Shown in pieces: positions 37,351 to 48,079 of a DNA stretch of 64,000 nucleotides. The translations under genes were made by a program, and so were the position numbers. The DNA comes from Pandoraea terrae (lineage in GTDB: Bacteria > Pseudomonadota > Gammaproteobacteria > Burkholderiales > Burkholderiaceae), in NCBI RefSeq assembly GCF_902459695.1, contig NZ_CABPRZ010000011.1, forward strand, positions 1 through 64,000. Reading direction: 5' to 3'. A model generated the notes under the pieces. It had not been told where the DNA came from. It worked only from the letters and a program-made list of their open reading frames with translations, and did no database searches. Position 1 is the first letter of the stretch, and every line of letters starts with the position of its first letter.

Positions 37351-38331
37351 CTACGCCTTCGGTCCAAAGTTGGTCTCGAAGAACCGAAGCCAGTTTTCGC
37401 CCATCACTGCCCGCACCTCGTTTTCTCGCAACCCCACCGCACGCAAACCCTCGGCTATGTTCTGAAAATCGCGGTTGTCGTGAAACCAGGACGGCATATC
37501 GGGAAAACCCGGCGCAGACGCCGTTCCTTCACCATAGTCGATGTTTTTGGTCCACCGTCCGCAGCGCATCCATTCGACGACGCTGTCGGGCTGGTCCTGA
37601 CAAAGGTCTGTACCAATCGCGACTGATTGCAAGCCCATAACATCGATAGTGCGCGCAATCATCGTGCAGTAGCCTTCGAGTGTGCAGGCCGGGCCATCCG
37701 CCAGGTGGTGCGGATAGGTGGAAAATCCCAAGACCCCCCCGGTCTCACCCAGTGCTTTCAACACAACGTCCGACTTGTTGCGCCGCGCCGGATGCCAGCT
37801 CGCCGAGTTCGCGTGGCTCACAACGATTGGGCGGGTCGAGTGTTCGATTGCCTCCAGCGTCGAGCGCTCGGCGGAATGGCTCATGTCGACGACCAAGCCA
37901 ACCCGGTTCATTTCCGTAATGACTTCGCGCCCCATGCGCGTCAAGCCAGGGTCGCAGGCCTCGTAGCAACCAGTGGCGAGAAGCGACTGGTTGTTGTACG
38001 TCAATTGCATGAACCGGAGCCCGAGCGTGTGCAGAACCTCGATGAGGCCGATGTCGTCCTCCATACAACTCGGATTCTGCGAGCCGAAGAAGATGGCTGT
38101 TCGACCCGTTTCTTTGGCGAGCAGCACATCCTTCGCGGTTCGGCCGTGAAGGATGAGGTCGGCATGGCGCTCAAACAGGAGATTCCATTCGCGAATGTTG
38201 GCGACGGTTTCCCGGAAGTTTTCGTGATACGCGATGGTGACGTGCACAGCGTCAACCTTGCCCTGCCGCATCTGACGGAAAATCTTCTCCGACCACTTCG
38301 CGTATTGAAGTCCATCAATCGTGGTGGTCAT
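37351..38331 (-). CDS. M19 (membrane-dipeptidase-like) metallohydrolase
   Basis: This 326-residue protein belongs to the M19 renal-dipeptidase family but starts IDGLQYAKWSEKIFRQM, so the usual N-terminal HxD zinc pair of the family is absent. Later metal residues may be present (VVDMSHSAERSTLEAIE, VSHANSASWHPARRNKSD, AIGTDLCQ). This resembles the dipeptidase-like protein of the choline/dimethylglycine catabolic cluster of Pseudomonas (PA5396), as I remember it. The ATG overlaps the aldehyde dehydrogenase stop by four bases. A peptidase role is doubtful; it may act on an imported nitrogen compound. Confidence 0.88.
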   Translation of the reverse strand: MTTTIDGLQYAKWSEKIFRQMRQGKVDAVHVTIAYHENFRETVANIREWNLLFERHADLILHGRTAKDVLLAKETGRTAIFFGSQNPSCMEDDIGLIEVLHTLGLRFMQLTYNNQSLLATGCYEACDPGLTRMGREVITEMNRVGLVVDMSHSAERSTLEAIEHSTRPIVVSHANSASWHPARRNKSDVVLKALGETGGVLGFSTYPHHLADGPACTLEGYCTMIARTIDVMGLQSVAIGTDLCQDQPDSVVEWMRCGRWTKNIDYGEGTASAPGFPDMPSWFHDNRDFQNIAEGLRAVGLRENEVRAVMGENWLRFFETNFGPKA

Positions 38332-39773
38332 TCCGGACTCCCGTTAGCGACGTAACTCGTCTTGACGGTCGTGTAGAACTCGGCAGCGTAGGTACCTTGC
38401 TCGCGCGGGCCATACGAAGATGCTGCGCGACCACCAAACGGAACGTGGTAATCGGTGCCGGCGGTAGGAAGGTTCACCATCACGCATCCAGAGCGCGAAT
38501 TTGCACGGAAGTGGTTGGCAATCGACAGCCTGTTCGTCATGATGCCCGCGGTCAGACCGAATTCTGTATCGTTCGCGATATGCAGCGCCTCGGTGTACGA
38601 ATCCGCCATAATTACGCAGGAAATCGGGGCGAACATTTCCTCTTGATTGATGCGCATTGAATTCCGCGTACCTGCGAAGACTGCCGGCGCCATGAAGTAA
38701 CCCTTAGTCTGGCGCTCCAACGCTTCACCGCCACAGATGAGCTCAGCGCCTTCGGACTTGCCAAGTGCGATGTACTCGAGGTTCTGCTTGAGTTGCGAAG
38801 CGCTCACCACTGGCCCGATTTGAGTCGTGGAATCGAGCGCGTGTCCGACTGTGAGCGCCCGGGCCGCATTGGCGAATTTTTCGACAAACTCGTCATGTAC
38901 TGCTTTGTGGACGATGATTCGCGAGGCAGCCGTGCACTTCTGCCCGGTGCCGCCGAATGCAGCCTGCACGGCCACGTCGATGGCAAGGTTCATGTCCGCA
39001 TCGTCCATGACGACCAACGGATTCTTGGAACCCATTTCCATCTGCATCTTCGCCATGTTTTGAATGGCCAAGCTCGCAATGTCACGTCCAACCGGAACCG
39101 AGCCCGTGAAGCTAATCGCACTCACAGCCTTGTTGCTGACCAAGGCGCGTCCGAGCTTCGAACCGGAGCCCATCACGAGGTTGAACAGGCCTGCCGGAAT
39201 GTCTTGTCGCGCGATGATTTCGGTCAGCGCTACCGCGCTCGCCGGCGTCAAATCGGCGGGCTTCCAGACCACAGCGTTGCCGAACGCGAGCGCCGGCGCG
39301 ATTTTCCATGCAGGCGTTGCAACGGGGAAGTTCCATGGCGAAACAATCGCAACGACGCCGACCGGCTCGCGACGCACATCGATACTGATGTTGGCTCGAA
39401 CGCTTTCAGCGAAGTCACCGGTCAATCGCAGTGCCTCTGCCGCAAAATAGGTAAAGAATTGTCCGGCGCGATAAACCTCGCCCTTGCCTTCGGCCAGTGG
39501 CTTACCTTCCTCTCGCGAAACGAGCTGTCCAATCTCTTCGGCGCGTGCCATCAGCTCATTGCCAATCGCCATGAGAACGTCGTGCCGCTTTTGAATGCCG
39601 GCGGCCCACCACTTCTTCTGTGCCTGCTGCGCGGCCTCAAGTGCCTCCGCAAGCAGACCTGAGTCGGCGTGCGAAAAGACACCAATCACGTCCGAGGTAT
39701 CGGACGGGTTGCGGTTTTCATTTACAACTGAGCCACTTTCCCAGCGACCGGCAACATAGATTCGCGTTTCCAA
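38328..39773 (-). CDS. aldehyde dehydrogenase, ketoglutarate-semialdehyde type
   Basis: This 481-residue NAD(P)-dependent aldehyde dehydrogenase has VSPWNFPVATPAWKIAPALA, FTGSVPVGRDIA, the catalytic glutamate in QMEMGSKNPLVV, and the catalytic cysteine in GGTGQKCTAASR. The C-terminal TAGTDYHVPFGGR followed by SSYGPREQG and EFYTTVKTSY is characteristic of 2-ketoglutarate-semialdehyde dehydrogenases of sugar-acid and hydroxyproline pathways. No ATG begins the frame; a TTG at 39773 lies seven bases after AGGGG, and another TTG at 39779 is possible. It probably oxidises an aldehyde made by the operon's other enzymes. Confidence 0.9.
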   Translation of the reverse strand: METRIYVAGRWESGSVVNENRNPSDTSDVIGVFSHADSGLLAEALEAAQQAQKKWWAAGIQKRHDVLMAIGNELMARAEEIGQLVSREEGKPLAEGKGEVYRAGQFFTYFAAEALRLTGDFAESVRANISIDVRREPVGVVAIVSPWNFPVATPAWKIAPALAFGNAVVWKPADLTPASAVALTEIIARQDIPAGLFNLVMGSGSKLGRALVSNKAVSAISFTGSVPVGRDIASLAIQNMAKMQMEMGSKNPLVVMDDADMNLAIDVAVQAAFGGTGQKCTAASRIIVHKAVHDEFVEKFANAARALTVGHALDSTTQIGPVVSASQLKQNLEYIALGKSEGAELICGGEALERQTKGYFMAPAVFAGTRNSMRINQEEMFAPISCVIMADSYTEALHIANDTEFGLTAGIMTNRLSIANHFRANSRSGCVMVNLPTAGTDYHVPFGGRAASSYGPREQGTYAAEFYTTVKTSYVANGSPE

Positions 39774-39816
39774 CTGCAAACCCCTAAAAGTGAAAGTTTG
39801 AAAGTAGCGCGAAAGC

Positions 39817-40896
39817 TCAACGCCGCTTGAGGCCGGCCAGCACTCCGCTCTTGCAGAGAATCCCGATGGGCTGGCCGTTTTTCATTACGACGAGAGGTGG
39901 GCACCCTTCTGATAGCGGCGCAAATGCGTGCTCAATGTTGACCGCAGCATCAATGGTCTGTGCGACCCTTGCTGTTCCCCCCTTTCGTGAGATGTGAAAG
40001 GTCTGGTCGACCACTGCGAGGTGCCAATCAGGCGACGCCTCAATCGGAAGCGCCAAGTCCTCACATGTCATGGCTTTAGGAAGATTGACGCCGCTCACAA
40101 ACTTTGCGACGTAGTCATCCGCCGGTCGGGTGAGAATCTCTCTCCCGGTTCCGGTTTGGATGAGGTTTCCGTCCTTGAGAATCGCAATCCGGTCACCAAG
40201 GAACAGTGCCTCATCGAGGTCGTGCGTAATGAAGACGATGGTCTTGTGCAGCTTCGCCTGGATTTCCTTGAGCTGGATTTGCATGTCCTTCTTGATGAGC
40301 GGGTCGAGCGCACTGAACGCTTCGTCCATGAGCAGGACTTCTGCATCGGTCGCGAGGGCACGCGCCAGACCGACCCGCTGCTGCATCCCACCCGACAGCT
40401 GCTCCGGATAGTGACCAACAAAGCCAGACAGGCCAACGATGTCGAGCTGCTCTTTTGCACGCTGGTTCGCTTCGCGCTGAGGCGTGCCCGCGATTCGCAA
40501 TCCGTAAGCGGCGTTCTCCAAGACCGATTTGTGAGGGAGGAGCGCAAACTTCTGGAACACCATGGCGACCTTCTTGCGGCGGAAGTGAAGCAGCCTCTTC
40601 GCGTCGTAAGAGAGGATGTCCTCGCCGTCGAACAGGATGCGGCCGGCCGTCGGGTCGATGAGTCGATTGAAATGGCGGATGAGGGTCGACTTTCCCGACC
40701 CCGACAATCCCATGATGATGAACGTCTCCCCCTTGTTGATGGAGAGGTTGATTCGATTGAGACCCAGCACATTGCCGTTCGTCTTGAGAAGGTCTCCCTT
40801 GCTCATCCCGCTCTGAACAAGCTTGAGCGATTTCGAAGCCTTCGGCCCGAAGATTTTGGTCACATCTTCAATGCGGATTTTCACGTTTTCGCTCAT
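39817..40896 (-). CDS. glycine betaine/proline-type ABC transporter ATPase (ProV-like)
   Basis: At 359 residues it is the ATPase of a quaternary-amine transporter: the ProV-type start VTKIFGPKASKSLKLVQ, Walker A GLSGSGKSTLIRHFNRL, signature YPEQLSGGMQQRVGLARALA, Walker B VLLMDEAFSALDPLI, and a C-terminal regulatory region of about 80 residues where CBS domains sit in ProV. It starts five bases after the permease stop. It should energise uptake of a betaine, carnitine or proline-betaine-like solute. Confidence 0.93.
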   Translation of the reverse strand: MSENVKIRIEDVTKIFGPKASKSLKLVQSGMSKGDLLKTNGNVLGLNRINLSINKGETFIIMGLSGSGKSTLIRHFNRLIDPTAGRILFDGEDILSYDAKRLLHFRRKKVAMVFQKFALLPHKSVLENAAYGLRIAGTPQREANQRAKEQLDIVGLSGFVGHYPEQLSGGMQQRVGLARALATDAEVLLMDEAFSALDPLIKKDMQIQLKEIQAKLHKTIVFITHDLDEALFLGDRIAILKDGNLIQTGTGREILTRPADDYVAKFVSGVNLPKAMTCEDLALPIEASPDWHLAVVDQTFHISRKGGTARVAQTIDAAVNIEHAFAPLSEGCPPLVVMKNGQPIGILCKSGVLAGLKRR

Positions 40897-40901
40897 GATG
40901 G

Positions 40902-41771
40902 CTAACCCAGCTTCAAGGTCTTCTGCGCGCGCTTGCCGTAGGCCTGCGCAATTCGGTCAAACACGATTGCCAGCAGCACAATCCCCGTGCCAGCCAGCAA
41001 TCCCCGGCTCACGTCCAGGCGCTGGATTCCTTGCAGAACTTGATAGCCCAAGCCTCCTGCACCAATCATCGATGCGATAACGACCATTGAAAGCGCCATC
41101 ATGGTTGTTTGGTTGATGCCTGCCATGATTGACGGCAACGCCAACGGCATCTGCACAGTGAAGAGAATCTGAGTCTTCGTCGTACCGAAGGCACGTACCG
41201 CTTCAACAAGTTCACCGTCCACTTGCCGCACGCCCAAGTCGGTGAGTCGAATCACTGGCGAAACCGCGAAAAAAATGGTGGCGAGCAACGCGGGTATCTT
41301 CCCGGGACCAAACAACATTACGAACGGAATCAGGTACACGAAAATCGGGAGCGTCTGCATCACGTCGAGAACCGGAAGCAATACGGTTCGCAGCACCCGC
41401 CACTGAGACATCATCAAACCAATCGGGATGCCGATGAGCACCGACAGCAAAGTGGCGACAAGCATCAACGCGATGGTCGCCATGGCTGGCACCCATACGC
41501 CCACAAGCCCCACACCAAACATCAATACGACAACGACAAGTGCCACCTTGGCGCTGCGCGCAATCAAGCCCCCCAGCGCGCCCAACGCGATGATGACCAG
41601 CCACCACGGTGTCGCGAGCAGCCCGCTTTCGAAGAGGTTCAGAAGTTTGAGCAGCGGCAGCGCAGTTGCTTCGAGTCCCTCGCCGTGATTCGAGACAAAC
41701 TGATTGAAGCTGCTGTCAATCGCGTGTCCAATAAGCGCCAGGTCTACAAGTTCTGGAAATTCAGAGTTCAT
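40902..41771 (-). CDS. glycine betaine/proline-type ABC permease (ProW-like)
   Basis: This 289-residue inner-membrane permease has about six to seven helices, the ProW-style LPVLDVMQTLPIFVYLIPFV and FFAVSPVIRLTDLGVRQVD, and the EAA loop VEAVRAFGTTKTQILFTVQM, then PLALPSIMAG, which contacts ProV. It follows the binding-protein gene after 56 bases that hold a stem-loop. Confidence 0.92.
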   Translation of the reverse strand: MNSEFPELVDLALIGHAIDSSFNQFVSNHGEGLEATALPLLKLLNLFESGLLATPWWLVIIALGALGGLIARSAKVALVVVVLMFGVGLVGVWVPAMATIALMLVATLLSVLIGIPIGLMMSQWRVLRTVLLPVLDVMQTLPIFVYLIPFVMLFGPGKIPALLATIFFAVSPVIRLTDLGVRQVDGELVEAVRAFGTTKTQILFTVQMPLALPSIMAGINQTTMMALSMVVIASMIGAGGLGYQVLQGIQRLDVSRGLLAGTGIVLLAIVFDRIAQAYGKRAQKTLKLG

Positions 41772-41794
41772 AACGTCGCACCAAAATCGTCGAA

Positions 41795-41817
41795 GTGGTC
41801 AAGGCGTGCTTGACCAC
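41795..41817 (-). promoter_or_regulatory. stem-loop between binding-protein and permease genes
   Basis: A perfect 9-bp stem (GTGGTCAAG and its complement) with a GCGTG-type loop lies just after the binding-protein stop. In transporter operons such hairpins often protect the 3' end of the binding-protein message or attenuate downstream genes. There is no T run, so complete termination is unlikely. Confidence 0.55.
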
Positions 41818-41827
41818 GCTAGGTCAA

Positions 41828-42838
41828 TCATTGAAGCGACGCCTGAACCTTCTTGGCAACGTCGGCCGGAACCCACGCTGTCCACACGTTCGAGTATTGC
41901 TTCAGGAAGCGTTGCGAAACCTGCTCAGGCGTCGCACCGTTGGTCGAGCCCCAAGCGAGCAACTCATTGAGCTTGTCGTTCGGCACTTGGAATTTGCTGA
42001 GGAACGTTGCGACGTCCGGTGCTGTGGTCTTCAAGTTCGACGTCGCAGCCACAACGACTTCCGGACTCTTCCAACCGGTAACCTGCGGATTGGAGCAGCT
42101 GTCCTTGGTCAGACAGACGAACTTCTCCGCATCGTAAGCAGGCATGTCCATGCGTACGAGGTGATACTTGGCGATCACCTCCGTCGGCGCCCAGTAGTAG
42201 CCAATAAACGGCTGGTGACGCGCGACCGCCCGAGCAATCGATGCCTTCAACGCCTCACCGGACCCCGGGGAGAAAAGCTCGAACGTCTGCTGCAGCCCGA
42301 GAGCTTTGTAGAGATTCGCGATGACAATCTCGGACGCCCATCCCGGAGGGCTGCTATAGATGCGCCCCTTGGACGGATTCTCTTCAGAGGCAAACACCTT
42401 CCAGTTGGCCTTCAAGTCTTCGACAGACTTGATTTGCGGATTCTCTTTGAGGAGGTAGTCCGGAACCCACAGTCCTTCTTGCGCGCCTGAGGCGAAGACG
42501 TCGTTCGCCTTGTAGACATTTCCTTTCTTCCGGATTGAGTTCCAGATGTCCTGAGTCGTAGACACCCAAAGCTCCGGTGCAATGTTCGGCTGCGAGCGAG
42601 TCAGCATGGACGTCGCCGTCGGGACGGTGTCTCCGGGCATGAGCTCGACGTTACAGCCATAGCCCGATTTCAAGATGTGCTGCGTCACGCGCGCAAGCGT
42701 AGAGGCGGACAACCACGACATCTCGGCAATCGTCACTTTTGGAGCAGTGCCGCAGTCTGCAGCCTGTGCCGAACCGGCAAAAGCGCAAATGACTGCTGAA
42801 CACAGCAGGGCAATTGCGCGGGATGCAGCATATTTCAT
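41828..42838 (-). CDS. quaternary-amine ABC transporter solute-binding protein (ProX/OpuAC type)
   Basis: The 336-residue protein has a signal peptide cut after GSAQA and an OpuAC-type binding domain: VTIAEMSWLSASTLARVTQH, then PELWVSTTQDIWNSIRKKG, and PFIGYYWAPTEVIAKYHLVR. Several tryptophans and tyrosines that could form a cation-binding aromatic box are seen, but I cannot assign them. CAAAGGAG lies before the ATG. It is the first gene of the operon ending at 34020, so the whole set is likely induced for use of its ligand. Confidence 0.92.
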   Translation of the reverse strand: MKYAASRAIALLCSAVICAFAGSAQAADCGTAPKVTIAEMSWLSASTLARVTQHILKSGYGCNVELMPGDTVPTATSMLTRSQPNIAPELWVSTTQDIWNSIRKKGNVYKANDVFASGAQEGLWVPDYLLKENPQIKSVEDLKANWKVFASEENPSKGRIYSSPPGWASEIVIANLYKALGLQQTFELFSPGSGEALKASIARAVARHQPFIGYYWAPTEVIAKYHLVRMDMPAYDAEKFVCLTKDSCSNPQVTGWKSPEVVVAATSNLKTTAPDVATFLSKFQVPNDKLNELLAWGSTNGATPEQVSQRFLKQYSNVWTAWVPADVAKKVQASLQ

Positions 42839-42984
42839 GGGGGCTCCTTTGCTCTGTCTCTAATTTGATTGGCGAACGCGTCACGTGGCATCCGTAGACG
42901 AATCATTGCCAGCCAAATTAGTTCAATCAATCTTATAATTTTTAAGTTATTTTCAATTTTTCTGAAATGAACGCGGAGGCCCCT
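42839..42984. promoter_or_regulatory. divergent promoter region of the betaine-like operon and its LysR gene
   Basis: This 146-base stretch between divergent genes contains a very AT-rich part at 42915-42966 (including TTATAATTTTTAAGTTATTT), unlike its surroundings. A LysR-type T-N11-A site and both promoters probably lie here; I cannot pick a single box with confidence. Confidence 0.5.
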
Positions 42985-43944
42985 GTGATTAAGCTAGAAG
43001 CGCTGAGAACGTTTGTGACTGTGGCGGAGGTGGGAGGCATCAAAGGCGCGTCAGAGCGCCTGAATCGGACCGTGTCGGCCGTTTCCATGACTCTGACCCA
43101 GTTGGAGAATGAGCTCTCCGCTGCGCTTTTCGAGCAGGACAGGAAGAGCCACCTGACGGACCTTGGACAGTTCGTAAAGGAAACGGCGACGCTTCTGATT
43201 CGGGATTACGACCGTGCGGTAGACCTCATCAAGGCGTACGCAAACGGCCGGACAGGCAAATTGCGAATAGCGTCCGTTCCCTCAGTTGCGACACACCTGC
43301 TACCCAGCCTTCTGAAGGACTTTGTCGTTCGACATGCCAATATCGATGTCGAGTTGACAGATACCGACACTTCTCAGGTCATCCGGCTTGTCGAAACCGC
43401 GCAGGCAGACTTTGGCATCTGCAGTCCGCTGCCCGGCACGACGTCGGTGGCCTTCAAACACCTATTCAGGGACAAATTCCGATTGGTATGCGCCGAGGAC
43501 GACCCTCTTGTGCAGCTCGGGCGACCGTTACGCTGGGACGATCTCGCAACGACAAATTTGATTCTGAATGAGTCGTCGCGAAGTCTGAATAACGCGTCGT
43601 ACGCGGAAGTAGCGTCGAATGCTCGCCTGACGGTACGCAACATTTCATCGCTCACAGCCATGGTGGGAGCCGGGCTAGGCGTAACGTTGCTTCCCGCTCT
43701 CTCGTGTTCGACGCTTCCCAAGAATGTTGTCTCACTTGCGTTTGCAGACGACATAGTCTGTTGGAGAGACGTCGGTATCGTCCAACGCCCCAACTCCATC
43801 GAAAGCCCTCTCACGCGCGTCTTTTGCACTCATCTTGAGGAGCAGCTTCCCCGATGGCTAGCATCGCTCGGCAACGGAACCTCCGATACCATGGCCGAAC
43901 TCACCGACAGCTCACAACTGATGCTGCTGGGCCAAGTCAAGTGA
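42985..43944 (+). CDS. LysR-family regulator of the betaine-like operon
   Basis: The protein has a LysR helix-turn-helix (GGIKGASERLNRTVSAVSMT) and an effector-binding domain (LRIASVPSVATHLLPSLLKD onward). I chose the GTG at 42985, which follows CGGAGGCCCCT and gives the typical start VIKLEALRTFV, 319 residues; an ATG 18 bases upstream has no ribosome site. Divergent placement against the binding-protein gene suggests it controls the seven-gene operon and itself. The effector is probably the substrate or a pathway intermediate. Confidence 0.9.
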   Translation: MIKLEALRTFVTVAEVGGIKGASERLNRTVSAVSMTLTQLENELSAALFEQDRKSHLTDLGQFVKETATLLIRDYDRAVDLIKAYANGRTGKLRIASVPSVATHLLPSLLKDFVVRHANIDVELTDTDTSQVIRLVETAQADFGICSPLPGTTSVAFKHLFRDKFRLVCAEDDPLVQLGRPLRWDDLATTNLILNESSRSLNNASYAEVASNARLTVRNISSLTAMVGAGLGVTLLPALSCSTLPKNVVSLAFADDIVCWRDVGIVQRPNSIESPLTRVFCTHLEEQLPRWLASLGNGTSDTMAELTDSSQLMLLGQVK

Positions 43945-44078
43945 CGCGAGCCTTGGAAGTCACAAGAAGGAACGAGAAGGTGGGGCCGATACCGAGCGCG
44001 CAGCTAGAATCAATCAGGACCGCGCGACTCTTTGATGTGATTGGTCGGCCGATGAATCACCCATAAACCTTGGCCACG

Positions 44079-44118
44079 AAAAAAGACCCATAAGTCTCTC
44101 AACTTATGGGTCCTTTTT
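44079..44118. terminator. bidirectional terminator between the LysR gene and gyrB
   Basis: A perfect 11-bp stem (GACCCATAAGT and its complement, loop of six) is preceded by six A and followed by CTTTTTT, a textbook rho-independent terminator in both directions. It separates the accessory betaine-like locus from the origin core. Confidence 0.9.
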
Positions 44119-44150
44119 TCTCAGGTTATGCGGCTATCTACACAAACCAA

Positions 44151-46667
<2,517 letters not shown>

Positions 46668-46693
46668 TCAAAGGACAAATCTCTAGAAATGCC

Positions 46694-46714
46694 GAAGGGG
46701 CGCAATGCCCCTTC
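46694..46714 (-). terminator. weak hairpin between dnaN and gyrB
   Basis: An 8-bp stem, GAAGGGGC and its complement with a five-base loop, lies 35 bases past the dnaN stop on the minus strand. No T run follows, so it is at most a partial terminator or attenuator before gyrB. Confidence 0.35.
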
Positions 46715-46748
46715 AAGCCCCTTCGCGCGCGTATCGGCGGATTTGGAC

Positions 46749-47855
46749 TCAGATGCGCATCGGCATCACGACATACTTGAATTCTTCGTTGTCGGGCAAC
46801 GTGATCAGGGCCGACGAATTGGCATCGCCCAAGCTCACCTTGACCTGCTCGACCTTGAGGTTGGCGAGGACGTCGAGCAGATAAGTGACGTTGAAACCGA
46901 TCTCCAGCGTATCGCCGCTGTAGTCGATTTCGAGTTCTTCCTGTGCTTCTTCGTTCTCGGCGTTGTTCGCGCTGATCTTCAGCAGGTTGTCGCCCACCGC
47001 GCAGCGCACGCCCTTGAATTTGTCGGATGTCACGATCGCCGCACGCTGCAACGAACGGTGCAGTTCTTCGCGGCTGATCACGAAACCGTTCTTGTAGCCC
47101 TTCGGAATCACGCGCGTGAAATCCGGGAACTTGCCCTCGACGAGCTTCGACACCAGCTCGACCTGCGCAAAGCGGAACTTGACCTGGCTCGGCGCCACGT
47201 CGATCTGCACCGGATCGTCGATGTCTTCCATCAGACGCTGCAGTTCCAGAATCGTCTTGCGCGGAATGATCACTTCCTGGCGCGCAAACTTCTCGCCCTC
47301 GACCGTCGTGCTGCAATAGGCCAGACGGTGACCGTCCGTCGCCACGGCAATGATCTGTTCGCCGTCGACCACCAGCAGCATGCCGTTCAGGTAATAACGG
47401 ATGTCCTGCTGCGCCATCGCGAAATGCACCATGCCCAGCAGCTGGCGGAACTTGCGCTGCGGCAGCGCGAAGCTCGCGGCGTAGTCCTTCGCTTCGGCCA
47501 CGGTCGGGAAATCTTCCGCCGCCAGCGTCTGCAACTGGAAGCGGCTCTTGCCGGCCTGCACCGTCAGACGCTTGTCCGACAGGGACAGGGCGACTTCGGC
47601 GTCGGGCATGTTGCGCAAAATGTCCAGCAGCTTGCGCGCGGCCACCGTCGTGGCGACCTCGCCGTCACCCGCGCCGCAGTCGGCCGTCGTGGTGATCTGC
47701 AGTTCGAGATCGGTGGAAAGGAAGGAGATGTCCGGTCCATGCTTGCGGATCAGCAAATTGGCCAGAATCGGCAACGTATGGCGACGCTCGACGATGCCGC
47801 TCACGGTTTGCAGCGGCCGCAGCAGGTTGTCTCGTTGAGTTTTGACCAATTGCAT
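46749..47855 (-). CDS. dnaN: DNA polymerase III beta sliding clamp
   Basis: At 368 residues it is the processivity clamp of the replicative polymerase. The start MQLVKTQRDNLLRPLQTVSG, the VERRHTLPILANLLI segment and the C-terminal VVMPMRI are the family signature. The clamp dimer encircles DNA and binds DnaE and repair proteins through the final hydrophobic groove. It lies between dnaA and gyrB; the 224 bases between dnaN and dnaA (47856-48079) contain an A-rich stretch near 47950 and no gene. Confidence 0.98.
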   Translation of the reverse strand: MQLVKTQRDNLLRPLQTVSGIVERRHTLPILANLLIRKHGPDISFLSTDLELQITTTADCGAGDGEVATTVAARKLLDILRNMPDAEVALSLSDKRLTVQAGKSRFQLQTLAAEDFPTVAEAKDYAASFALPQRKFRQLLGMVHFAMAQQDIRYYLNGMLLVVDGEQIIAVATDGHRLAYCSTTVEGEKFARQEVIIPRKTILELQRLMEDIDDPVQIDVAPSQVKFRFAQVELVSKLVEGKFPDFTRVIPKGYKNGFVISREELHRSLQRAAIVTSDKFKGVRCAVGDNLLKISANNAENEEAQEELEIDYSGDTLEIGFNVTYLLDVLANLKVEQVKVSLGDANSSALITLPDNEEFKYVVMPMRI

Positions 47856-48079
47856 ATCTATCCTTCGTAGTAACTGTTAACCGGGTATCAAAACGCTGGA
47901 AAACCCGAAATTCCTCGGTCCATCAATGGCATGGGGACGGGATAACAGGGCAGAAAAGGGCAAAAAAGGCTGTGGACGGCATCGGCACGATTTATGCGCC
48001 GATCCTCTATTGTGCCCGAAAATGCCCGTTTTCCCCAATCCGCCCGACGTTCGCGCCAAGCCTATCCACGGGGCCGCGG

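Noticed and set aside
48050-48079. CTATCCACG near the dnaA stop as an origin box
   Set aside because: An imperfect match away from the main cluster; the region left of rpmH fits better.
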